Shown here piece by piece: positions 25,601-35,255 of a stretch of 64,000 nucleotides of DNA. The DNA is taken from contig CM067066.1 of NCBI GenBank assembly GCA_033980235.1, positions 35,255,180 through 35,319,179 of the forward strand, given 5' to 3'. Source of the stretch: Diadema setosum. Taxonomy: Eukaryota > Echinodermata > Echinoidea > Diadematoida > Diadematidae. The translations under genes and the position numbers were made by a program. Within the stretch, counting starts at the first letter, position 1. Every line of letters starts with the position of its first letter. The notes beneath the pieces were generated by a model. That model was not told the DNA's origin. It saw only the letters and a program-made list of their open reading frames with translations, and searched no databases.

Positions 25601-28499
25601 CCTTTTTAAAAAGGGGGGGGGGGGGGGGGTGGAGGGATGGCCCAGTTGGGCCACCAAAACATTTAATTTCTTAAAAGTGATGGTTGCTATACAGCTATAT
25701 CTGGTGATCTTACTTGTATAAGTTGGTAGTCTACAATTCTTTCTTTGTAACTCTCTCAAACTTTTTCACAATTTATAGTTTGTAAATCAAACGTGTTGAA
25801 TGCTGCAGTTCTTTGGATGGATTATGGAATCCTTCATTGCCCACTCAGCAGCCAGTATTTCACAAGTGGTATTTCCTTCCTCTTGATGTTGGTAGGGTGT
25901 GAGGCGAAGCCAGCTGGCAGCCAACCTACCCTCCTCCCATCCTAGCATCCAGAACCATCGGGAGGCCTCGGGGGAGATGGAGAAGTTCCAGGCGGATCTG
26001 GCAATCCAGTGCACCCCTTTCAAGGAGCGGAAGAAGCAGTAAGACTTTCTACTTACAGGGAAACCTCGTTATACAGTGTACAGTATATACGTTATACCTA
26101 TTATAATGAATACACAGTTATAATGGAATTCAGGTTATAACAAGGTGAAAATTCAGGTCCGATTCTGCTTCAGGTCTGATTATATATATATATATATGTC
26201 TTCCTATACTTCATTTGTTCGATTATCATGAAGTTTCGATCTAGCAAAAGAAAACTGTCGGTCCCAGAGACTTCGTTTTAATGAGAGTCGCCTCTATAAT
26301 GAGATTCTCGAGACCACTGACATTTCCTTGTTTCTCCTTATATCAGGGGTAAAAATAAAAGAATCTAAAAGGAATGGGACTTGCAAAATTACCTTATCAT
26401 ATCAGGCAGCTCGCTTTATCAGATGTCATTAAAACAGGGTGCCACTGTACAATTTTTATTGAATGGTCAAACTTGCCAATCTGCGCTACTATGGGGAACT
26501 GAACAAAAATGTCCTACATGTAAATACATATAGAAAGAAACACAGGAAAAAAAGACAAATGCTCACTAAAATTCCTTGTCTCACTTGACCCAGTATTTAC
26601 TAACTCACATTTCAACTAGGTCCTTTAATCATGTATAATTTCTATTCATCCTTTGTCAAGAAGAAGTTGTGTATGGTTTGTTGTTTTCTAGTAAGTCCAG
26701 TGTTTGTAAAATTTTGCTGTCGGCTCATAGACAAACAAGTGTAATGTTTACATGTATTATAAAATGCCACATGTTTCCTGTTTCCTAACCCTAATATCCA
26801 ATACATGCATCGAACAACTCTCATAATGCTGATTGTTGATCAATATAGTCAGAGAAAAATATATTCAACAAAAACATTGATCTTGATATCTTCAAGCAAG
26901 AAGGTGCTATGCCTCATTCTTATTTTAGAGGAATCAAATTTGTAAGCAGGTCCTGTATTAGATCAAGAAAGACTTTGGAAAAGTCAATTGATGATTCTCT
27001 GTTTTGCTTATTGCAGGAGGCCCAAGTCTCATATGGTCTCTTCAAGAAGGAGGAGATCGAGTCCACCACCTCGCCCTCACTCCACCCTTGGAATGGCTAC
27101 CAACTTGTCTGATGTCAGGCGGTTTGATCAGCTCTCACCCAACGTGATTCACCAGCTACAAGGTGATGGAGACTATGGCAGAGAAGACGGGACATCGCTG
27201 GACGGTGAGTGCAGCCTTGGACCCTTCGATATCGTCAACGATGACTACAAGCTTGATGAATCAGACTCTGACTTGGGCGTGTCTGAAGACCTGCATTCGC
27301 TGGTGAGTGACGAGGTGGAGCAGAGTGAGAGACGGTCCATTGGATCCATGGATATGGATTCCTCGGAAGACGAAGAAGAGATCCGGGAGAGGATGGAGCG
27401 CATGCGTCGCCACAGGGAGAAGATGAAGAAGAAACTGATGCGGCTCGATCTCCCTCCAGAAGTGCTGTCAGGGAACATTGATTGCATGTTCCCATACAGT
27501 GGATCCAGTGCAGCCAAGAAGAAGAGGCAGGATCCATTTGCCGATGCCCTGAGTGAACCCTACTGCCACATGGATCTCCTGGAGCTCAGCATGATGGACA
27601 AGGACTGGCGAACCATCATCAGGACCGCTCCGGATGCAGATGATGCGGCTCTGATGGAGAGGATGATTGAGATGGAGAAGCTGCAGTATCAGACGGCTGA
27701 GTGGGAGAGCCAGCAGAGTTCCCCAAAGAGGAGGTCTGCATCTGCCCTGGGGCTGCGGAAAGGTTGGAACGACACTGCTGCCATACCCACAGAGCGAGCG
27801 CACAGTGCTCTGGCAAAACCGAAGCAGTCAAAGAACTGCTGTGAAGAATGCCTTCAGCTGGTGTGTGCAGGAGACTGTCCAAACAAGAATGCAGCTGGCA
27901 GGGGCTTGTGCATCCATTGCCGACAACCTTACTGCAACAGGGTTTGCACCGAATTTGGTTACCACCTGCACATACGGCATGCACGGCAGGAAGAGAAGAA
28001 GAAGAGGAGGCCAAAATCCTGCCACACTTGCAGACGGAGCAAGACTCCCAACAATACCATCAACACAAACAACATCATCCTTGGCAGGCCGCGGTCTGGC
28101 TTTGCCACCTACAGCAGTTCGAGGGTGCAGAGCGCGAGGGCCAACAGGATGACTGTCGCCTCGACGGAAGGGGCCGAACATGTTTCGGATAGGATGGAGA
28201 AGCTGGGGCTGTCTGCTCGCAAGTATGCAGACAAGAGTGGTCATGAGGGGGAGGATGGGAGGGAGGGGAAGAGTGACAAAAAGGCAAGACCAAGAACCGC
28301 AGGATCAAGACGACATATACGCGGCAGGGATGCCCTCATAGCAGGCAAGAGTTTCCAGTCACAGCGAAGGTTCTCTCTGACCGAAGAACCAGTGTCCACT
28401 ACAGCCGCCAGCATGAATCCCAGGATCCTCCGCGTGAGGTCAGCTCATTATCGCACAAGGAAAGCAAGACAGAAGGGTAGGAAGGTAAAGAAGAAGTAA
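16528..28499 (+). CDS. Uncharacterised 726-residue protein, 7 exons
   Basis: I do not recognise this family. Exons 16528-16634, 20274-20547, 22147-22210, 23709-23737, 24601-24681, 25896-26038 and 27017-28499 each have GT-AG borders and join without frameshift or stop (2181 nt). The N-terminal third is basic and rich in Ser, Arg, Pro and Asn. Residues about 128-185 (WRSWSHFKQDLNTQL, DTFRKLTQQVTEASLHLNG) look like an ordered helical segment. Residues about 290-350 are acidic with DMDSSEDEEEIRERMERM, followed by a charged helix. Residues 507-571 hold 11 cysteines plus histidines (CCEECLQLVC, GLCIHCRQPYCNRVC, SCHTC), suggesting metal binding. The C-terminus is Arg/Lys-rich and ends KGRKVKKK. No signal peptide or membrane segment is visible; a nuclear, cytoskeletal or ciliary role is only a guess. 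The gene model is solid; the function is unknown. Confidence 0.85.
17094..17484. mobile_element. TTAA-type palindromic MITE, family 1, copy 2
   Basis: Begins TTAAAGGGACTGTAAAGTAC and ends CTGTACACACCCTTTAA. The interior matches 3233-3630 and 29270-29656 (GATGAAAATTGGTTTTCAAA near the left, and its mirror near the right). Copies differ clearly, so the family is old. Confidence 0.75.
17481..17866. mobile_element. TTAA-type palindromic MITE, family 2 (related to 19529-20135)
   Basis: Begins TTTAAAGAGGAATTCTGAAC and ends GTCCAGAATTTCCCTTTAAA, directly abutting the previous element and sharing its terminal TTTAA. End words resemble those of the longer element at 19529-20135. Confidence 0.6.
17989..18142. 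mobile_element. Small inverted-repeat element with telomere-like interior
   Basis: The ends are ATGTACATTGTACATAGACC and its approximate reverse complement (GACCCTATACAATGTACAT). Between them, about 18030-18105 is a run of TTAGGG-like words (GGTTTAGGGTTAGAG, GGATTAGGATTAGG). It resembles degenerate telomere repeat carried inside a short element. Confidence 0.55.
19529..20135. mobile_element. TTAA-type palindromic MITE, family 2 (607 bp)
   Basis: The left end TTTAAAGAGGAAATCCAGTC mirrors the right end GACTGGATTTTCCCTTTAAA approximately. Mirrored words (AAGAGTAAAATCTTACGAGTTC against GAACTCGTAATGTTTTACTC) extend about 70 bp inward. No coding capacity. Confidence 0.75.
20274..20547 (+). CDS. 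Uncharacterised gene, exon 2
   Basis: Acceptor TTCTTTCTTTGTAG; one base completes a glycine codon, then 91 codons to AAG and donor GTACGG. Low-complexity basic sequence including TNRPPSAVRSN, then RASERWGFQKDRSEEGFVRS and DLPLHLGLDK. Confidence 0.85.
20548..22146. other. Intron 2 of the uncharacterised gene
   Basis: No exon is seen. MITE-like end fragments occur at about 20850 (AAAGGTCCAGTTTACCTGTG) and an element with TACTGTAAAAGTGG ends occupies 21489-21712. A run of 23 T lies near 21525-21546. Confidence 0.5.
21489..21712. mobile_element. MITE-like element with TACTGTAAAA ends
   Basis: TACTGTAAAAGTGGATAATT at the left mirrors AAATTTCCACTTTTACAGTA at the right. Same end family as 2865-3093 and 23153-23358. 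Confidence 0.6.
22147..22210 (+). CDS. Uncharacterised gene, exon 3
   Basis: 21 codons plus one base between TTCCAG and GTATGT. Encodes GTLHWRSWSHFKQDLNTQLE. Phase fits both neighbours. Confidence 0.8.
22258..22629. mobile_element. Near-perfect palindromic MITE, family 3
   Basis: Left TTTAAAGGGGATGGCTAGTA mirrors right TACTAGCCATCCCCTTTAAA. The arms run about 170 bp each (TGATCAGTGGGAATC, TTCAGAATGGTCTCATATTC mirrored) around a spacer at about 22425-22460. The arms remain highly similar, so this copy is fairly young or conversion-maintained. TTAA lies at both ends. Confidence 0.85.
23153..23358. mobile_element. MITE-like element with TACTGTACGAGCTG ends
   Basis: TACTGTACGAGCTGAAATTT at left and AAATTTCAGCTCGTACAGTA at right are reverse complements. 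The interior is rich in TTTCGCG/CGCGAAA words. Confidence 0.8.
23709..23737 (+). CDS. Uncharacterised gene, exon 4 (29-nt micro-exon)
   Basis: Two bases complete a Glu codon, then nine codons (DLSLYKITQ), bounded by TTCACAG and GTAAGT. Without it the frame between exons 3 and 5 would break, which supports it. Confidence 0.75.
23953..24118. mobile_element. MITE-like element with GGCGGATCCAGG ends
   Basis: Starts AGGGGCGGATCCAGG and ends CCTGGATCCGCCACT. The interior has a partial inverted repeat (GGTGCCCTT, GGGGCGCATGCACC, GGTGCACGC). Confidence 0.7.
24601..24681 (+). CDS. Uncharacterised gene, exon 5
   Basis: 27 codons between TTGCTAG and GTAACT; DTFRKLTQQVTEASLHLNGR then YGSTGFQ. Phase 0 at both borders. 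Part of the segment most likely to be structured. Confidence 0.8.
25109..25141. repeat. Perfect 15-bp inverted repeat, 3-nt loop
   Basis: GGCACTTTAAAATAC, ATG, then the exact reverse complement. Lies in intron 5; possible small cruciform. Confidence 0.8.
25896..26038 (+). CDS. Uncharacterised gene, exon 6
   Basis: 47 codons plus two bases between GTTGGTAG and GTAAGA; GVRRSQLAANLPSSHPSIQN, then EMEKFQADLAIQCTPFKERK. Phase fits exon 7. Confidence 0.82.
26039..27016. other. Intron 6 of the uncharacterised gene
   Basis: No exon is seen. 26050-26460 contains words (CCTCGTTATACAGTGTACAG near the left, GGTGCCACTGTAC near the right) that look like a decayed short transposon. Acceptor at the end is TTGCTTATTGCAG. 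Confidence 0.4.
27017..28499 (+). CDS. Uncharacterised gene, last exon (493 codons plus stop)
   Basis: Large terminal exon that opens by completing a Gln codon and then reads RPKSHMVSSRRRRSSPPPRP. In order: Arg/Ser/Pro-rich stretch; acidic segment with SDLGVSEDLHSLVSDEVEQ and DSSEDEEEIRERMERM; Lys/Arg helix; Cys/His cluster (residues 507-571 of the full protein); Arg/Ser-rich tail ending at TAA 28497-28499. An ATG at 26988 lies in the intron and is not needed as a start, because the frame continues from upstream exons. Confidence 0.92.
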
Positions 28500-28651
28500 A
28501 AGTCCTCTGGGAAATTTCATGAAAGTATTGTTATCTGGATGACATGGAATATATTGGGAGAGCATGAAATTTATTTTGAGAGCATGGGTGCATGAAGTAA
28601 GGTTCTGAGATTCCACAAGATGAGTCAATGTATGATCAGATTAACAGAAAT
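28500..28651 (+). other. Probable start of 3' UTR of the uncharacterised gene
   Basis: AT-rich sequence after the stop codon. No AATAAA is found before the MITE at 28652. Canonical AATAAA occurs at about 29450 (inside a MITE) and about 29890. Confidence 0.4.
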
Positions 28652-28896
28652 GAAGAGTGTTCGCAAAAACCGATAAGACCAATTTTAAAGATTTTGAAGT
28701 ACGGTCTCTGTCATAAAGAACAAAATAATACCTTTTGAATGATATATTGGTCACTACATATAAAGGTACATTTTTGAAGTTATGGTCAAAAGAAGCAAAA
28801 ATTTTCTTATTATTCTCTTTATTTTTCTTGACCTTTAATCGCAAATATCTCCATTTGGCAAATATGGACTTATCGGGTTTTGCGAACACACTCTTC
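28652..28896. mobile_element. Palindromic MITE with GAAGAGTGTTCGC ends
   Basis: Left GAAGAGTGTTCGCAAAAACC mirrors right GGTTTTGCGAACACACTCTTC approximately. The interior matches 12476-12640 in opposite orientation. It may be carried in the 3' UTR of the preceding gene. Confidence 0.75.
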
Positions 28897-29269
28897 AAAT
28901 ATTCATTGGTTGTTGACATGTGATCAAGCTTGAATGAAATTTACTATTGCTACAATTGCTTGATTTAATAATCAAAACCATGATGTAAAACTGACAGATA
29001 AGTTCTATGTCATCAAAGTGTGGACATTTGAATGTTAGTCTTTTTCCCGAGGTCCCAAGTGGGGACTTTACAGAAATTCATCTGGGACATTTTAGTGTGT
29101 TTTTATTTGTGTGTGACTTCCTATGCATTTTTGGTTTTTATGCAAATGATGTCTCTATAATGCCACATTTTCTTGAAAGAAAGATTTCTCTGCTGTTCTC
29201 TATGAACTCCGTCAATGACATGTTCTTGCACATCATCCAATATGGATGGAAGCAGCGCAGTCCTCAGTA

Positions 29270-29656
29270 TTAAAGGGATCGTATAGTTTTGGTTGAGACC
29301 TAATTTCAGGTTTCTAACATTTTTTGGTGAGATAATGAGAAACCTCTTCTAAAATATGAAAGAGCATTAATTCTATGAGGAATTCAACGTTTATTTGATG
29401 AAAATTGGTTTTGAAATGGCTGAGATATCTACAAAAGAGCGATTCCAATAAAGTGTGGGACCCACACTTTATTACAATCGCTTTGTTTTACTTTGTTTTT
29501 GGATGTTTCAGTCATTCCAAACCCTATTTTCATCAAATAAACTTTGAATTCCTCTTAAAATGGTAAGCTCTGCACTATATCATGTGTTTTCTTGGTATCT
29601 CGCAAAAAGTTAAAAGCCAAATTCTCATCTCCACCAATACTGTACCATCCCTTTAA
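29270..29656. mobile_element. TTAA-type palindromic MITE, family 1, copy 3
   Basis: Begins TTAAAGGGATCGTATAGTTT and ends ACTGTACCATCCCTTTAA. The closest relative is copy 1 at 3233-3630; copies 1 and 3 share the word GTGGGACCCACA or similar in the centre. Confidence 0.78.
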
Positions 29657-30461
29657 TGGTTTTATGCAAAGTAACTCTCTTGACGGTAGCAGCCAAATTC
29701 TCCACAATGTTGCAAAGCAAACATTACACTATAGTACATGCGAAATGTTGCCATTTTGTACAGTCCTGAACTCTAATTGTACTTACACACGGGTATAATA
29801 GAGCAAGCTCATCATCTGTGAGGTTGTGAACTGCTCGTGAAATCCCCCAACCAACAGTTCAATTACCATACTTGTAGCTGCCTACTGGTAATAAAAACTT
29901 CTTTGGAATCTCTGAATGTGCAACAATGTCTTCCACTTGTAAAATCAGCATGCAAAATGTCTGGAAATGTCTAGACTAGTGGCATCTTGATTATTTATGA
30001 CATTGACATATGGCTGTGACAGGTGCAGTGTTTACTATGAAAACATTTAGCATTTTCTTGAGGGCCTTCTGACAATGTATTGTAATGATGGTTAAGCCAA
30101 TGCACAAAAACATCTCATAGTGTAGACATACTGTTATATGTTATGCAGTGAGGTTGATAGGATCTCTTCCAATGCTATGTGTTGTGTGCTGTAAGAGTAG
30201 CCAAATGTTTTTCTAGAATGTGTTGTAATTTTTTGATGATGTGTTCTTCTTGAAACAAGAAAATGTAGGTGATCTAGACATATGGGGATAGAATCCACCA
30301 GCACCAAAGAGCTCATTATGTATGATAAATCAATTTGATAAGTTTATTTTCATATGTCTTCCATGTGCATGCTACAATACAATGTACACAAAGATGTGTT
30401 TGTGCCCTACAAACAAGCAGGTTTGAAATCTGACAGAGACTTTCTCAACACAAACAGGAAT

Positions 30462-30645
30462 CATCAGGCCCGTAACTAGGATTTTTATGGGGGGGGGGGG
30501 TTCAAAATTGGAAATAGTGGATCTTTCTGAGGGAGTTAAGCAACCAAGCGGGATAGCGTCTCACTCGGGAGGGGTGTATTTTTTGTTCAAGCGGACCCTG
30601 CTCGCTGGGGGGTTCATTCGAACCCCCTAAAGTTACGGGCCTGAT
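30462..30645. mobile_element. MITE-like element with AGGCCCGTAACT ends
   Basis: ATCAGGCCCGTAACTAGG at left and AGTTACGGGCCTGAT at right are inverted repeats, around G-rich and C-rich internal words (GGGGGGTTCAA, GAACCCCCTAA). Confidence 0.75.
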
Positions 30646-31852
30646 CATTATATATTATGATATAATATAAAATATATTCTAAGGAGAGGCAGGCTCAATC
30701 GAAATTGCCACACCACTCCGATTGCTACTACCAATGATTGCTATCATAAACTCGTAATTCTGCAGACTCGGCAGTATGTGTACTACTCTTGGCTCTGGAG
30801 AGTTGAACTTTACAAAGTATAGAACCCTAGGAATGCCAAACTGGGCATGATCCCTCCCCTCTAATTGGGACCATAAATGCAGGAATAGGAATTATTGTAT
30901 GCTGAAAAACCACATTGGCATCTAGTTTTAGTTACACTATGAGCATTGTATCCCATTTCATTCTATTCCTCACATTGTTAGTACAGAGCTGTACTTCATG
31001 TATCATGGCTGTTGAGCTACATGTACTGTTTGTATTTTAATTCCTGATGGAATAATGTGCAATAGCAGTCTTTTTTTTTCATGTTTCCTCAAGCATAGAT
31101 GCATCAAATGTAAAGTTTTTGTTTCTAAGGTTTCTATGGACAACTAAAAAAGAAAATCAAACTAACAAATAAAAAGACCAACCTGTTGTACTGTGTTTGG
31201 TCCTGACTTAAACTCACCTGATATTATAGCACAGATCAGAACAGATCAGATATAAAGGCTTTTTTTTTTTCATAATTCTATATTTCTTCTTCAGTATTCA
31301 CTTTTCAGGAGTGCTGCTAAATACCAGGGTACTTAAACTTTGTTTAGCTTGTTGATATGTTTGTATGTACAAATGTAGTTGATATGTTTGTGTGTACTTG
31401 TTAGGAAGGGCAAGGGGGAAGAAAAAATAAAGAAATCTAGAAGACAGTTTGATTGGTATTAATTAGACAAGTATTAATCTCCAAGCATACATTCATCTTT
31501 CAGGCTGTACTGGGTATACCCTTTTGGTCCTTGAGAAAAACAGGGATGATAAGGAACATAACAATAACAAGAAGAAAAAGACACCCAAAGACTGTCACGC
31601 TGTGCCCCAAGTCAACTTTTCTATATTTCTTGTTGTCGTTGTGTAGAACTGAAATCATTAAAACTGTGTATTGATTAGGTAACAACTCAGCAAGATATAT
31701 CAGTGTCGATGTTCATGTAAATTACATCAGATGCTCATAATTTCAAAATATGTATTTGTGTAGATTGTTTCAATAGTACAATGTACTATTACATTTATTC
31801 TCCTTGGTGTAATGGTAATTTTTTTTTTTTTTGAAATGTACAGGTATACCAT

Positions 31853-31853
<1 letters not shown>

Positions 31854-31892
<39 letters not shown>

Positions 31893-31901
31893 ACACACAC
31901 A
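31854..31901. repeat. (AC)n microsatellite
   Basis: About 23 AC units with one AT interruption. Confidence 0.93.
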
Positions 31902-33087
31902 ATTATTTGAACAATCCATTAGAAGTAAATCGTAGCAGAGACGGAAAGCTTTGATACAATGCTTGACATCAAGATGCAGTCATATTATATCATACTACAG
32001 TATATATCAAAATTGTTGACACATCCATTGTCTTTTCCAACACCCGTGGTTGGAGCTTGTTGCTTGATACATGTAGGCCTACCATGAAACCAGCTGAAGA
32101 TATTGGCTATCAAATTTATTGCATGATGTGCATTCAGTTGCAGCTGAATATTTTAGGTCTCCATTAACTTTGTGAACTTTTGTTAATTCATTTTTTAAGC
32201 AAAATTACTTTTGAAGGCTATGTGACCATTTAGAGCCTTCCTTGATGTGATATGAACCAATTTTGAAAAAGAAAATGACATACTGTGTAGAAACCAACAA
32301 TTCTGGGAAGTGATCAAAATGATGCATAACATTTCAAGTTGTCAACATTTTCATGGTGGAAATTTAAGAAGAATTTTGCACTCTACTACTACTGTGAAAA
32401 TAAATATACAGCTGTATGTGCAAATGTTTTACTTACATTGTTTCATCAAAACATATCTATACTACATGTGTATCATTATAGGAAAGTGGGACAGTCAGCA
32501 AAATTAGGACATGTGAATTTATCCCATTAGATAGTACATATAAATTTCCAGTTTTGTAGCAATTGGCTGAAATCAATATAGTGGCAATCATTTTAAATTG
32601 CTCTTAAAGTGAGTGCTAAGTCATGGTGTGAAAACTAAAGAAAAAAAGAAAAGAAAAGTGTTCTGTGAGATATTGGAGAAAAATTTCACAATCCATTCAG
32701 TTGTGGATTTTTACAATTTTGGTTCTCCAGCTGAAAATACCACAATTATTTGTGATATCACAGGAGTACAGAGAAAATATAAAAGGAATTCTTTAGAATT
32801 ATTTCTTCTGGGATAAAAGAAGATCACTTCACCAAAGACCTACAGAATGATACTTGCATTAATATATCCCGGTAACAGGTTAAGGGAGTGTGCTCTTTCC
32901 ATTGAAAAAAAAAAACAACAAAACAAAACAAAAAAAGAGGCTTCCAAAGTTACGCCACTGATATGCCTACAGTCTTCTCTGTCAACTTGAGTTGTGTGTT
33001 CACTGTAAAATGTAATCTAGGTCTACAGGGTGAGTGTACACTGTGTGGTCACAGAATTGAAGGCTTTTATTCCAGGTAATAGGTAAG

Positions 33088-33510
33088 ACCAAGGGTGCGT
33101 TTGAGTGCTCAAAAGTGAACCACAGCAAACTGAAGCAAAGCGAGCCATACAGTACTGTGCCAGATTTGGAACATTGGAGCACTCTGTTGAGAGAGCATAC
33201 CTCACGAGTTATTTTTGAAGGGAGGTCACACATTTTGTAGCAACAGGGTCATTCATCATTAATCTACTTGCAGATGTCCCGAACTGAGGAAGTGAATTCT
33301 TTACACTATGACGTATTGGTCCATGTTACGCGCATTCTTCAAATGCAAACTTTTGGTACCCTTTTGGAGCTCATCTGGAGGTGGTCCACTTTTTGCTTGG
33401 TTCAGTTCGGTATGGTACACTTCAGGAGTATTCAAGCGCTCCTCTGGCACGGGTTTGGTATGGTTCTTTTCGCTTTTGGAGAGTGCTTGAAGACACCCCA
33501 AGGGACATTA
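33088..33510. mobile_element. Degenerate inverted-repeat element
   Basis: Left AGGGTGCGTTTGAGTGCTC and right GAGTGCTTGAAGACACCCC are approximate inverted repeats, with further mirrored words (AAAAGTGAACC against GGTTCTTTTCGCTTTT). Possibly a hAT-like non-autonomous element; weakly supported. Confidence 0.4.
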
Positions 33511-34345
33511 GTTGGCTAATGTGCACTGTGCTGTGTGTGTTTTTTTTTTTTCTTTGATTTACTTCATTATAAATCATTTCATATAGAACCAACAATAGGG
33601 AGCAGAGCTAAGTGCAACTACAACAACTATTGGACAACTACCAATCTGCTGTGATTGTGTATGAGCAGTAATGTTGCCATGGTATCCTATTATTGTCATA
33701 CTCTACAACTGATGCAAGTCTTGGTGTGATGTGGTCTTTAACCCATATTGGTGTTAGAGAGAAGGCATAGCACTGACATAGTGCTAAGTCATGTAACTAT
33801 GAGCTGCATTTGGATTGTATTGTAAGAAAACAAAAATAAAGCTATCTGTTGTGTACAATGAAGGGAATTCTACTGCCTTGTCCATCAATGTGAACTTTTT
33901 GATGAGTTGATCTAAGTAGATTTGTGTCATGGTTTATGAATCTTTTGTGGATTGTGGTTAATGGACATTATGACAGATTACAAATTGTACCATTTGGCAT
34001 GAAATATTTTCTAAAGTGTGCCTCAAGTTTGTGTGCCATATCTTGAAAGGTTGCATTGGATTCCAAGATGCTGCTTTCATCTTTGAAATAAAAAAAAAAA
34101 GGAAGATGAAATAACAAGGACTACAGTTGCTTTTTTTTTCCTGATTCTTTTGTGTCTAAATCAGGCATGGTTTCAAGTGTTTGTATGTCTTTCAAATTTT
34201 CTGATAACGAACTAAAGGTTTTGTAGAGTATGACGGTATATTGGAAACATGTATTGGACAAAAGTAGGATGAAATAGCTCACTTAACTATACTCTCTCTA
34301 TAGTCTCGGGTTGGCAAAAATGTTGCTGGACTTCACTGTACTGCA

Positions 34346-34387
34346 TTTTTTTTTTTTTTTTTTTTTTTTTGGGGGGGGGGGGGGGGG
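34346..34387. repeat. T run then G run
   Basis: 25 T followed immediately by 17 G. Strongly strand-asymmetric and prone to replication slippage. Confidence 0.95.
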
Positions 34388-35124
34388 AACTACAAGACAT
34401 GATGAACCATCAATGACATGAGTAAAAGCATACACAACAATCAAGGATAAGTGTAACAATTTCAGACTTATTTCCCCGTATGAATAATGTGAACTACTAC
34501 ATGTATTTGCCACATGCAGGCACTACTGAAAGTAAGAATTATTCCTATCGCATATCTCTCCCCGAATTTGAATGCGTGTGGCGCTCTAATTTTTTTACCT
34601 TTAATTCTTGGCATAACTTCCGGTTATGAACATGCGACGTGTAAATTACGCTTTTATGCACATTGAACGTCAAAGTGTACTAGTATTCACAGATTGTATC
34701 AAATTCTGTCTTTTAATCTATCGAATAATAGAATTATATTCTAATCTGTAACTTTACATTTGATGAATGGGATTCTTCTGCGAAGCGGCCCAATGCTGGA
34801 CCAATGATGCAGAACAAAATTATGAAAAATATCCATAGATGAAGGATGTGATGTAGGTAAACCGCAAAACCGGAAGTGTACATTCCAAGAGCAATCAATC
34901 CAATATCGGTATCGCAAGTCGCTTGATATTGGCTGTATGCGATAGGGAGAATAAGCAGGTGCATCATATACCCCTAACCTACCCCTAGGGCCTTAAGAGG
35001 GCATGTTTTCGTATGTTATAGATACATGTACATGTACTCTAAACAAACGGGGATATGCCCAGTGTGAAATGTAAGCCTGGTTGCCTGAGAAGTGAAACTC
35101 ACCAATATCCCCTACTGAAGCCTC

Positions 35125-35255
35125 TTACGAGAACATACACAACACACACACACACATACAGACCACATCCATGCACACACTCGGAACACAAACATACATG
35201 TGATATTATGCACAGGCACACACACATGCACACATGCACATGCATGCACGAATGC
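35125..35255. repeat. CA-rich simple repeat
   Basis: Irregular ACAC, ACATGC and CACACATGCAC words; a decayed AC microsatellite. Confidence 0.7.

Noticed and set aside
27235..28308. Several overlapping minus-strand and alternative plus frames of 77-161 codons
   Set aside because: Shadows of the large last exon of the 726-residue gene, which is continuous with upstream exons.
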